This document shows, in pieces, positions 56,922 to 64,000 of a stretch of DNA of 64,000 nt (positions are counted from its first letter, which is position 1; each line of letters starts with the position of its first letter). The stretch is taken from assembly GCF_007827815.1 (NCBI RefSeq), contig NZ_VITH01000006.1, forward strand, positions 248,001 to 312,000, read 5' to 3'. Position numbers and translations under genes: made by a program. This stretch comes from Azospirillum brasilense. GTDB taxonomy: Bacteria > Pseudomonadota > Alphaproteobacteria > Azospirillales > Azospirillaceae. The notes under the pieces are model-generated. The model did not search any database and was not told the origin of the DNA. It worked only from the letters and a program-made list of their open reading frames with translations.

Positions 56922-58151
56922 ATGAAGCGTCAGTTGGGCACCGCGCTGCTGTCCGGTACCGCGCTGCTGCTCGCCACCATGCTGCCGGCGGCGGCGCAGC
57001 AGGGTGCGAAGATCTCGAACGACGTCGTCCGGATCGGGGTGATCACCGACCTGTCCGGGGCCTTCTCCGACCAGAGCGGCCGCGGCTCCATCGCCGCCGC
57101 GCAGATGGCGGTGGAGGATTTCGGCGGCAAGGTGCTGGGCAAGCCCGTCGAGGTTCTGACGGCCGATCACCAGAACAAGGTGGACGTCGGGTCGGCCATC
57201 GTGCGCGAATGGATCGACGCGCAGAACGTCGACCTCATCCAGGACGTGGCGAACTCCGGTCTGGCGCTGGCGGTGGCGGACATCGTCCGCGACAAGAACC
57301 GCGTCGCCATCTTCAACGGCCCGTCCGTCACCCGCCTGACCGGCGACAAATGCACGCCCAACACCATCCACTACGCCTACGACGCCTACGCGCTGGCCAA
57401 GGGCACCGGGGCGCAGACGATCAAGCAGGGCGGCGACACCTGGTACTTCCTCACGGTCGATTTCGCCTTCGGCCACGGGCTGGAGGAGAACACGGCGAAG
57501 ATCGTGCAGGAGAACGGCGGCAAGGTCCTGGGCGCGGTGCGCTTTCCGCTGAACAATCTCGATTTCGCCTCCTACGTGACGCAGGCGCAGGCGTCCGGGG
57601 CCAAGATCGTCGGCCTCGCCACCACCGGGATGGACGCGCGCAACGCCATCAAGGCCGCCTCCGAATTCGGCCTGACCCAGAGCGGGCAGCAACTCGCCGG
57701 CCTCCTGCTGTTCGACACCGACGTCCACGCCCTCGGGCTGGAGGCGACGCAGGGGATGTACCTGACCACCGCCTTCTACTGGGACCGCGACGACGAGACC
57801 CGCGCCTTCTCCCGGCGCTTCCACGAGCGGGTGAAGATCATGCCGAACATGGGGCAGGCCGGCGTCTATTCCTCGACGCTCGCCTACCTCAAGGCCATCG
57901 AGGCCGCCAGCACCGACGAGGCCGGTCCGGTCATGGAAAAGCTGAAGAGCATGCGGATCAACGACGTGTTCGTGAAGGACGGCTGGGTGCGCGAGGACGG
58001 CCGCTTCATGCGCGAGATGTACCTGATGCAGGTGAAGAAGCCCTCGGAGTCCAAATATCCCTGGGACTATTACACCCTGCGCGCCACAATCCCCGCGGAG
58101 GAGGCCTTCCGGCCGCTGTCGCAGAGCGATTGCCCCCTCGTGAAGAAATGA
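56922..58151 (+). CDS. ABC transporter substrate-binding protein (Leu/Ile/Val type), orphan
   Basis: A 409-residue type I periplasmic binding protein. Signal peptide MKRQLGTALLSGTALLLATM, cleavage near AAAQQ. Family marks: VRIGVITDLSGAFSDQSGRG, AQMAVEDFGGKVLGKPVEVL, ADHQNKVDVGSAIVREWID and the late AGVYSSTLAYLKAIEAA. The ATG has GGGAGGAA upstream. No livH/M/G/F-like permease or ATPase genes follow; 340 bp without a gene come next. It may supply a permease encoded elsewhere or act as a sensor. It sits just behind the PEP-hydrolase-like group, so it may bind their substrate. Confidence 0.92.
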   Translation: MKRQLGTALLSGTALLLATMLPAAAQQGAKISNDVVRIGVITDLSGAFSDQSGRGSIAAAQMAVEDFGGKVLGKPVEVLTADHQNKVDVGSAIVREWIDAQNVDLIQDVANSGLALAVADIVRDKNRVAIFNGPSVTRLTGDKCTPNTIHYAYDAYALAKGTGAQTIKQGGDTWYFLTVDFAFGHGLEENTAKIVQENGGKVLGAVRFPLNNLDFASYVTQAQASGAKIVGLATTGMDARNAIKAASEFGLTQSGQQLAGLLLFDTDVHALGLEATQGMYLTTAFYWDRDDETRAFSRRFHERVKIMPNMGQAGVYSSTLAYLKAIEAASTDEAGPVMEKLKSMRINDVFVKDGWVREDGRFMREMYLMQVKKPSESKYPWDYYTLRATIPAEEAFRPLSQSDCPLVKK

Positions 58152-58491
58152 TGGCGGTGACATAGGCCACCGTTCAGGATGGTGATGCCGCTCCATGCCC
58201 CCGCGTTGTGAACCGCTGGGGTCGGAGCAAAAAGCGTTCCTCCTCGGTCGCTGCGGACTTCCGCGGCGTCGAGGCGGACGCATGCCCGCGTGTTGGCCGG
58301 GGCTGCCTTCGGCGGTGTCGCCCGGCACCGCGATCGCGCGGCGGGAAAACGTCGTGTGATCGGGAGACGCAGCGAAAATCGAAGCCCGCGGTGATCCTGC
58401 TTGTTCTTGCACAACGATCCACGACCAGCCGACCGGCACTGTCGCTTCCGATACCGCTCATGAGCATGCGGCCTCGGTAGGAGACACCATC
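58152..58491. other. Intergenic stretch without a clear gene
   Basis: 340 bp between the orphan binding protein and the leader ORF. Open frames here lack ribosome sites and protein-like composition. A TTGTTCTTGCACAA segment near 58402 and the sequence up to the AGGAG at 58480 could hold the promoter of the following operon, but I see no convincing -35/-10, Fur box or terminator. Confidence 0.6.
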
Positions 58492-58590
58492 ATGCCCAAA
58501 GATCTGCAAACCTTCGTTCAAGAGCCCTGGAAAGCCGTCACCGCCCTGAAGCGGGGCATCGTCGGCACCGCCAAGACAACAATCCGTTGA
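58492..58590 (+). CDS. 32-residue leader ORF coupled to the downstream binding-protein gene
   Basis: A short ORF, MPKDLQTFVQEPWKAVTALK and then RGIVGTAKTTIR, with an AGGAG about eight bases before its ATG. Its TGA overlaps the ATG of the binding-protein gene (TGATG), a classical coupling arrangement. The peptide is basic and amphipathic with no signal peptide. It has no recognisable family. It may be a real small protein or a translational leader controlling the importer operon. An unusually good ribosome site and exact coupling argue against chance. Confidence 0.55.
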   Translation: MPKDLQTFVQEPWKAVTALKRGIVGTAKTTIR

Positions 58591-59594
58591 TGGCCTCCTC
58601 CATGATCCATCCGAACCGCCGCGCCGCGCTGGCGGGGCTCGCCGCCCTGTTGGCCCATCCCGCCCTCCACCGCCCCGCCGCAGCCGCCATGGCCCCCCTC
58701 CCGCAACTGACCTTGTGGGGGCCGCCGGCGGGGCCGTCGATCACGCTGGTCCATGCCATCGCCTCCGGCCTGCTCCGCCCGGTCGCCGACAAGGTGGTGT
58801 TCAAGGCGTGGCGCACCCCCGACGAACTGCGCGCCGGCCTGACCTCCGGCACCATGCAGACCTTCGTGCTGCCGACCCAGTCCGCCGCCAACCTGTTCAA
58901 CAAGGGGCTCGGCGTCCGGCTGGTCAACGTGATGACCAACGGGCTGCTCTATCTGCTGTCGGCCGATCCGTCGCTGACTTCGGTGGCCGCGCTGAAGGGC
59001 CGGAGCGTCGCGATCCCCTTCCGCAACGACACGCCGGAATACGTGTTCCGGCGCCTCCTGGCGGCGGAGCGGCTGACCGCCGACGGCGATGTCGCCCTTC
59101 AATTCACCGGCACGCCGATGGAGGCGATCCAGCTTCTCGTCACCGGACGGGCCGACACTGCCCTGCTGCCCGAGCCGGCGGCTTCCGCCGCCATCCTGCG
59201 CGCCGGGATGGCTGGAAAGACGGTGACCCGGGTCCTCGACATCCAGCAAGCCTGGGGCGCCGCCACCGGGTTGGCGACCGTGCTGCCGCAGGCCGGCCTC
59301 GGCGTCTCCGGCGCCTTCCTGGCGGAGCATCCCGCCGCCGTCGAGGCGCTGCACGACGCGCTGGTCAAGGCGACCGCTGCGGTCAACGCCGACCCGGCGC
59401 GGGCCGCCAACGACGCCGCGGCGCCGCTCGGCCTGCCCTGGCCGGTCATCGAGCAGGCCATCCCCCATTCCAATCTGGTCGCCCAGCGCGCCAGCGCCGT
59501 CCGCGAACCGATGGAGGCCGTCTTCCGCGCCCTGGCGGCGTTCGACCCCAAGATCATCGGCGGCGCGCTGCCGGCGGCGGACTTCTATCTGTGA
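58590..59594 (+). CDS. NitT/TauT-type ABC transporter substrate-binding protein
   Basis: A 334-residue periplasmic binding protein of the SsuA/ThiY/NMT1 type. The N-terminus has a twin-arginine-like signal (HPNRRAALAGLAALLAHPAL, cleavage near AAAAM). The core has LTLWGPPAGPSITLVHAIAS, SGTMQTFVLPTQSAANLFNK and LLVTGRADTALLPEPAASAA. The ATG at 58590 overlaps the leader ORF stop. It is followed 8 bp later by its permease, with a TonB receptor and an ATPase further on. The family imports nitrate, sulfonates, thiamine precursors or similar; presence of a TonB receptor suggests a ligand too large for porins. Confidence 0.9.
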   Translation: MASSMIHPNRRAALAGLAALLAHPALHRPAAAAMAPLPQLTLWGPPAGPSITLVHAIASGLLRPVADKVVFKAWRTPDELRAGLTSGTMQTFVLPTQSAANLFNKGLGVRLVNVMTNGLLYLLSADPSLTSVAALKGRSVAIPFRNDTPEYVFRRLLAAERLTADGDVALQFTGTPMEAIQLLVTGRADTALLPEPAASAAILRAGMAGKTVTRVLDIQQAWGAATGLATVLPQAGLGVSGAFLAEHPAAVEALHDALVKATAAVNADPARAANDAAAPLGLPWPVIEQAIPHSNLVAQRASAVREPMEAVFRALAAFDPKIIGGALPAADFYL

Positions 59595-59602
59595 GGTGCG
59601 GC

Positions 59603-60427
59603 ATGACGACGGTGCACGCCGACGCGATCCTCGACCGGCTGGGCCGGGTTGGGCAATTCCTGTGGTCGGGCTGGGCCGGGCTGGCCGGGCTGGCCCTGTT
59701 CGCCGCCCTTTGGCAGGCGGGGCATGAGCGCTACGGCGACTTCATCCTGCCGGCCCCGCTGGCGACCCTGGCCGCCGGCCTGACCATTGCCGGCGATCCC
59801 GCCGCCTGGGAGCTGGCCGGACAGACCACGCTGCGCGCGGTCGAGGGCTTCGCTCTGGCCGCCCTGGCCGGTGCGGCGGGCGGGCTGGCCGCCGGCTACT
59901 CGCCGGCGACGATGCGGTTGGCCCGCCCCATCCTGACCGTCCTGCTGGGGGTGCCGCCCATCGCCTGGATCGTTCTGGCGATGATCTGGTTCGGCTCCAC
60001 CGACGGAACGATCATCACGACGGTTCTCGTCGCCGCGACCCCGGTGGTCTTCGTCGGCGTGGCCGAGGGCGCCGTCACCCGCGACCGCGGGCTGGACGAC
60101 ATGGCCCGCGCCTTCGGCGCCGGCCCGCTCGCCCGGCTGACCACGCTCGGGCTGCGCCACGTCGCCGCCTTCCTGTTCCCGGCGCTGACCGTGGCGCTGG
60201 GGTCGGCCTTCAAGGTGGCGGTGATGGCCGAGCTTCTCGCCAACACCGGCGGCATCGGCGGCGCGCTGGCCGCCGCCCGCGCCAACCTCGACGTGGCCGA
60301 GGCGCTGGCCTGGGTGCTGATCGCGGTGGCCGGGCTGATCGTCGTCGAACACACGCTGGTCCACCCCATCCGGTCCGAGTTCGAACGCTGGCGCAACGCC
60401 GCGCGCCCCTGGGGCGTCAAGCGCTGA
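59603..60427 (+). CDS. NitT/TauT-type ABC transporter permease
   Basis: A 274-residue inner-membrane permease with six helices of the SsuC/TauC type. The ATPase-contacting EAA-like loop is near DDMARAFGAGPLARLTTLGL, followed by FPALTVALGSAFKVAVMAEL. The ATG at 59603 has GAGGTG upstream. It lies 8 bp after the binding-protein gene; the ATPase that drives it is separated from it by the TonB receptor gene. This gene order makes the receptor an integral part of the transport system. Confidence 0.92.
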   Translation: MTTVHADAILDRLGRVGQFLWSGWAGLAGLALFAALWQAGHERYGDFILPAPLATLAAGLTIAGDPAAWELAGQTTLRAVEGFALAALAGAAGGLAAGYSPATMRLARPILTVLLGVPPIAWIVLAMIWFGSTDGTIITTVLVAATPVVFVGVAEGAVTRDRGLDDMARAFGAGPLARLTTLGLRHVAAFLFPALTVALGSAFKVAVMAELLANTGGIGGALAAARANLDVAEALAWVLIAVAGLIVVEHTLVHPIRSEFERWRNAARPWGVKR

Positions 60428-60549
60428 CCGCCAGACGCTGACTGGCAGGGCCGGCGCCAGCGGGGAAAAAATCGACCGTGCACGCTGCTTTTCCGCCTCG
60501 AACTTGACCGCGGACAAACAGCCCGCCCGAAAGGCCGATAAAATGCGAA

Positions 60550-60564
60550 CGACAATCATTTGCA
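60550..60564. promoter_or_regulatory. Candidate Fur box before the third TonB receptor
   Basis: CGACAATCATTTGCA matches TGATAATnATTATCA at 10 of 14 positions and shares AATCATT-n-GCA with the box at 24064. It is 42 bp upstream of the receptor ATG, in a 178-bp gap, so the receptor may have an iron-controlled promoter inside the operon. Confidence 0.5.
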
Positions 60565-60605
60565 TTTAAGTCCGAGCCATCGGCTTTTTCGGGGAAACGA
60601 GCACC

Positions 60606-62891
60606 ATGACGACACGGGGACAGGCCGGCCAAGCGGCGTTCCGAACCGCGCGAGCGGACACCGCCACCCGCGCCCCCATCCTTCTGGCCGGATTGGCCCT
60701 GGCCTCTCTGGGCGCCGCGGCCTCGCCGCCGGCTCATGCGCAGTCGGCGGCGCCGGGGGCCGCCGTCGTGCTCTCCCCGGTCATGGTCGAGGGACAGGCC
60801 GACAGCGCCGAGGCGACCGCCCGCCGCCGTCTGGAGGCGATCCCCGGCGGCACCGCCCTGGTGGCGGAGGAGGATCTGGCCGGCAAGGCGAACGTCACGG
60901 TGTCCGACGCGCTGTCCGGGGTGCCCGGCGTGGTGGTGCAGAACTTCTTCGGCGGCAACGACCAGCCGCGCATCCAGATCCGCGGCTCCGGGCTTCAGCA
61001 GAATCCGGTGGAGCGCGGCATCCTGGCCCTGCAAAACGGCCTGCCGCTGAACCGCGCCGACGGTTCCTACATCGTCGGGCTGGCCAACCCGCGTCAGGCG
61101 GAATTCACCGAGATCTACCGCGGCTACACCGCCAACCGGCTGGGCGCCAGCATGCTGGGCGGGGCGATCAACGTCATCTCGCCCACCGGTTCCTCCGCGC
61201 CGGGCTACCGGCTGGGAGTCGAGGGCGGCAGCTTCGGCCAGTTCAACACCAGCCTGCAGGCTGGCGGCAGCGCCGGAAAGCTGGACGGGCTGATCCAGGT
61301 CCAACGCAGCCAGCGCGACGGCTACCGCGACTACAACAGCTCGGAACGCACCGGCTTCGACGCCAACGCGGGCGCCGTGCTGTCCGATACTGTCATCACC
61401 CGCTTCTTCGCCGGCTTCACCGACCTGTCCTTCGACGTGGCCGGCCCGCTGACCCGCCAGCTTCTGGAATCGAACCCCAGGGCGGTCTACACCGGTCCCC
61501 GCGTGGTCAACGGTGTCGCCACCAATCCGGGACCGAACGTCGTCCGCGACCGGCCCGAGCGTGAGGCCAGGCAGTTCCGCGTCGGCAACCGGACGACGGC
61601 GACCTTTGGGGCGCACCTGCTGGACGTGGCGCTGGGCTACACCCACACGGACGACACGTTCCGCTTCCCGATCTCCTCGGGCATCCGCAAGACGGAGGGC
61701 GGCGACGTCACCGCCGTCGCGCGATACGCCTACAGCCCGGACGCGAGCCAGCCCCTGCCGCTGTTCGAGACGACCCTGCGCTACGTCGTCGGATCGGCGG
61801 ACCGCGAGGATTACCTGAACAACGCCGGCAGCCAGGGCGCCCTGTTCGGACGCAGCGCAATGGACGCCTCCACCCTGGCGCTGCACGGCGGCCTGAACCT
61901 GCCGCTCGGCAACGCGGTCACCCTGTCTCCGGCGGTCACGATCACCCACGCCACGCGCGAGAACGACGACACCTTCGGCGCGGCGCGGCGGCCGACCATC
62001 GCCTTCAACCCGGCCAACCCGCGGGTGGCGCTGCCGGCCGGCTCGATCCCCGCCGGCGACACCAGCTACGACCGCAGCTACGACGGGGTCAGCCCCAGCC
62101 TCGGCCTGACCTGGAAGCCGCAGGAGGACCACACCCTCTACGCCGCGGTCAGCCGCAGCTTCGAGCCGCCCACCCACGACGACCTGATCGCCACCGTCAA
62201 CGGCACGCCGAACAGCAGCGCGGGACGCCCGAACCCGGCCCAGCCCGGTCTCGTCTCCACCGCCTACCGCACGCCGGACCTCAAGGCGCAGACGGCGACC
62301 ACCGTCGAGGCGGGCTGGCGCGGCCGTTTCGGGGTCGTCGCGGTCGATGCCGGGACCTATTACTCCTGGGTCAGGAACGAGCTGCTGAGCCTGCGCGACG
62401 CCACCGGAGCCTCGCTCGGCGCCGTGAACGCCAACCGGACGCGGCATTTCGGCGTCGATGTGGGGCTGTCGGCCTTCCTCACCGACCGGCTGAGCGGGCG
62501 GATCGCTTACACCTTCCAGGATTTCCGCTTCCAGGACGATCCGGTGCGCGGCAACAACCGGCTGGCCGGCGCGCCACGCCACGTCATCAACGCCTCGGCG
62601 CGCTACGACATCACGACGGCGCTGTCGGTGGGGGCGGAGGTGGACTGGTATCCCGGCAGGACTCCCGTGGACAACATGAACAGCGTCTATGCGGACGGCT
62701 ACGCCACCGTCGATCTGCGCAGCACCTACGCCATCAACGAGCATGTCAGCGTCTATGGCGAGGCGCGCAACATCTTCGACGCGACCTACGCCTCCTCGAC
62801 CCTGATCGTCGATCAGGCGTCGCCCACCCAGGCGGTCTATCTGCCGGGCGACGGGCGGGCCTTTTACGCCGGCCTGAAGGTCAGCTTCTAA
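60606..62891 (+). CDS. TonB-dependent receptor inside a NitT/TauT-type ABC operon
   Basis: An outer-membrane receptor of 761 residues. The N-terminus has a long signal region (ILLAGLALASLGAAASPPAH, cleavage near AHAQ). The TonB-box region is VVLSPVMVEGQ, and the plug contains VSDALSGVPGVVVQNFFGGN and IQIRGSGLQQNPVERGILAL. The barrel has FecA-like strands (GPRVVNGVATNPGPNVVRDR) and ends LKVSF with a terminal aromatic. No STN domain is seen. It belongs to a different group from the other two receptors of the window, closer to FecA-like than to FhuA-like forms. It stands between the permease and the ATPase genes and has its own Fur-like box. Its ligand is presumably the ligand of the ABC importer. 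Confidence 0.92.
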   Translation: MTTRGQAGQAAFRTARADTATRAPILLAGLALASLGAAASPPAHAQSAAPGAAVVLSPVMVEGQADSAEATARRRLEAIPGGTALVAEEDLAGKANVTVSDALSGVPGVVVQNFFGGNDQPRIQIRGSGLQQNPVERGILALQNGLPLNRADGSYIVGLANPRQAEFTEIYRGYTANRLGASMLGGAINVISPTGSSAPGYRLGVEGGSFGQFNTSLQAGGSAGKLDGLIQVQRSQRDGYRDYNSSERTGFDANAGAVLSDTVITRFFAGFTDLSFDVAGPLTRQLLESNPRAVYTGPRVVNGVATNPGPNVVRDRPEREARQFRVGNRTTATFGAHLLDVALGYTHTDDTFRFPISSGIRKTEGGDVTAVARYAYSPDASQPLPLFETTLRYVVGSADREDYLNNAGSQGALFGRSAMDASTLALHGGLNLPLGNAVTLSPAVTITHATRENDDTFGAARRPTIAFNPANPRVALPAGSIPAGDTSYDRSYDGVSPSLGLTWKPQEDHTLYAAVSRSFEPPTHDDLIATVNGTPNSSAGRPNPAQPGLVSTAYRTPDLKAQTATTVEAGWRGRFGVVAVDAGTYYSWVRNELLSLRDATGASLGAVNANRTRHFGVDVGLSAFLTDRLSGRIAYTFQDFRFQDDPVRGNNRLAGAPRHVINASARYDITTALSVGAEVDWYPGRTPVDNMNSVYADGYATVDLRSTYAINEHVSVYGEARNIFDATYASSTLIVDQASPTQAVYLPGDGRAFYAGLKVSF

Positions 62892-62911
62892 AATCGTAAA
62901 GGCACCCTGCC

Positions 62912-63685
62912 ATGACTCTGGAAACGACGGGCGCCACCCCCTCCCTGACGCTGTCCGGCATCGGCCACGCCTATCTCGGACGCACGGTGCTCGACGCCGT
63001 GGACCTGTCGCTGGCGGCGGGCGAGGTGGCGGCGCTCGTCGGCCCCTCGGGCTGCGGCAAGAGCACGCTGGCGCACATCGCCGCCGGGGTGGTCGAGCCG
63101 TCGCGGGGCCGCGTCGCGCGGCGCTACCGCCGCCACGGCATGGTGTTCCAGGACCCGCGCCTGCTGCCCTGGGCAACGGCGCGGGCCAACATCGCCTACC
63201 CGCTGCGCCTGCTCGGCCTGCCCCGCCGCGAACGGCGGGAGCGGGCGGAGGAGGCCGCAAATCGCGTGGCGCTCGATTGCGCCGACCTCGACAAGTACCC
63301 CGTCGAGCTGTCGGGCGGCATGCGCCAACGCGCCGCCATCGCGCGGGCGCTGGCGATCGACCCCGACTTCGTCTACTTCGACGAGCCCTTCACCGCGCTC
63401 GACGTCGCCCTGAAGCGCCGCATGCAGGATCTGGTGATCGAGGCGGCGCGCGGGGCGCGGTTCGGCGCCCTGTTCATCACCCACGACCTGATGGAGGCGG
63501 TGCGCATCGCCCACCGCGTCGTGGTCATGGACGCGCAGGGGCGCGGCATCGCCGGGACGCGCGCCGTTCCCGGCGAACCGGGCGGGCGCGACGACGGCAC
63601 CGTCTACCGGCTGGTCGCCGGATTCCTGACCGACGACCCGCTGTTCCGCCACATCCACGACATCGACGAAAGGCGGACGCCATGA
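62912..63685 (+). CDS. NitT/TauT-type ABC transporter ATPase
   Basis: A 257-residue ATPase of the SsuB/TauB type. Walker A is GPSGCGKST, the Q-loop is FQDPRLLPW, the signature is LSGGMRQRAAIARAL, Walker B is FVYFDEPFTALD and the H-loop is ITHDLMEAV. An AAAGG ribosome site precedes the ATG. It should energise the permease encoded at 59603 across the intervening receptor gene, and it overlaps the NnrS gene by 4 bp, so importer, receptor and NnrS probably form one transcription unit. Confidence 0.93.
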   Translation: MTLETTGATPSLTLSGIGHAYLGRTVLDAVDLSLAAGEVAALVGPSGCGKSTLAHIAAGVVEPSRGRVARRYRRHGMVFQDPRLLPWATARANIAYPLRLLGLPRRERRERAEEAANRVALDCADLDKYPVELSGGMRQRAAIARALAIDPDFVYFDEPFTALDVALKRRMQDLVIEAARGARFGALFITHDLMEAVRIAHRVVVMDAQGRGIAGTRAVPGEPGGRDDGTVYRLVAGFLTDDPLFRHIHDIDERRTP

Positions 63686-64000
63686 CGGACGCGATCCGAA
63701 CCGCCCATGCGCCGACCCTCGCCGGCATCCTCGGCGACGAGGGGCTGCGGCTGTTCTTCCCGCTGTCGGCCCTGCACGCCGCGCTGTGGCCGGTGCTGTG
63801 GGCGGTGGTCAACGGCTTCGCCCTGCCCTTCGACGGCACGATCCCGCCGGGGCTGTGGCACGCGCACGAGATGCTGTTCGGCTCCTTCGGCGCGGCGGTG
63901 ATCGGCTTCATCACCACGGCCATCCCGGAATGGACCGACAGCCGGCGGCTTCAGGGGCGCGCCCTCTTCGCGCTGGCGGCGCTGTGGGGGATCGGGCGGG
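63682..64000 (+). CDS. NnrS-family heme/copper membrane protein (partial, cut by window end)
   Basis: The first 106 residues of an NnrS protein. Marks: the helical start GLRLFFPLSALHAALWPVLW, PGLWHAHEMLFGSFGAAVIG, FITTAIPEWTDSRRLQGRAL and LWGIGR, matching the N-terminal part of the family; the complete protein is normally about 400 residues. NnrS proteins hold heme and copper and protect against nitric oxide in denitrifiers. The start overlaps the ATPase stop (ATGA). The link between an ABC/TonB importer and NnrS suggests copper, heme or NO-related metabolism; the substrate remains open. Confidence 0.88.
   Translation, partial: MTDAIRTAHAPTLAGILGDEGLRLFFPLSALHAALWPVLWAVVNGFALPFDGTIPPGLWHAHEMLFGSFGAAVIGFITTAIPEWTDSRRLQGRALFALAALWGIGR

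Noticed and set aside
58174..58521. Open frames within the 340-bp gap
   Set aside because: Very Arg/Ser-rich, no ribosome site, and no family; composition fits random GC-rich sequence.
60417..63260. A 947-residue open frame on the minus strand
   Set aside because: Antisense to the TonB receptor and ATPase genes; no family motifs.

Overview
The window is very GC-rich DNA with a coding density and gene repertoire typical of an Alphaproteobacterium. Gene content (several TonB/ABC siderophore modules, a FecR protein, ornithine-lipid synthesis, ubiTUV with an NnrR-like regulator, TRAP transport, NnrS) suggests an Azospirillum-like member of the Rhodospirillales. That placement is inference from gene content, not from a marker gene. 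No rRNA, tRNA, CRISPR array, phage or transposase was seen.

Layout. (1) 35-10089: a FecR-type anti-sigma regulator on the minus strand faces a plus-strand iron block: a PvdE/SyrD-type exporter, a TonB siderophore receptor, a periplasmic binding protein, a FhuB-like double permease, a DUF2218-SIP ferri-siderophore reductase and a FhuC-like ATPase. The exporter and receptor share a promoter motif that looks ECF-type. (2) 10106-14130: a TetR regulator faces an SDR-thiolase-MFS operon across a clear palindrome. (3) 14392-20911: a LysR regulator precedes an alpha/beta hydrolase with an Asp in place of the nucleophile Ser, then an RND efflux pair, closed by a hairpin. (4) 21101-22910: a hemerythrin protein and an autoregulated MarR/NAD-epimerase pair. 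(5) 23074-31847: a second iron block with AraC regulator, Fur-like boxes, TonB receptor, FhuC/FhuD/FhuB-like importer and an ABC exporter. (6) 31862-36967: an anaerobic/nitric-oxide module with DUF1858 protein, NnrR-like regulator, DUF2249 protein, UbiT, UbiU and UbiV (oxygen-independent ubiquinone hydroxylation), a class I cytochrome c, and a candidate small RNA between an FNR/NnrR-type box and a strong terminator.

(7) 37026-47244 (minus strand): one catabolic regulon with XRE-cupin regulator, alpha/beta hydrolase, TRAP DctPQM, isochorismatase-like hydrolase, aldehyde dehydrogenase, ACMSD-like amidohydrolase, asparaginase and NodB-fold deacetylase. A repeated operator lies upstream of the regulator and upstream of the hydrolase. 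The substrate is unknown. (8) 47388-51487: olsB with a Pho box, then an OhrR-like regulator facing a secreted hydrolase and a GMC oxidoreductase. (9) 51679-58151: the most unusual region. Separate genes for the two halves of a plant Tm-1-like protein (UPF0261 ATP-binding protein and PEP-hydrolase-like TIM barrel) plus an SRPBCC protein face a regulator that fuses a paralogous TIM barrel to a degenerate NtrC-type AAA+ domain and a Fis helix-turn-helix. A third, eroded barrel paralogue and an orphan Leu/Ile/Val-type binding protein follow. (10) 58492-64000: a 32-residue leader ORF, a NitT/TauT-type ABC importer (binding protein, permease, ATPase) interleaved with a Fur-box-preceded TonB receptor, ending in an NnrS gene cut by the window edge.
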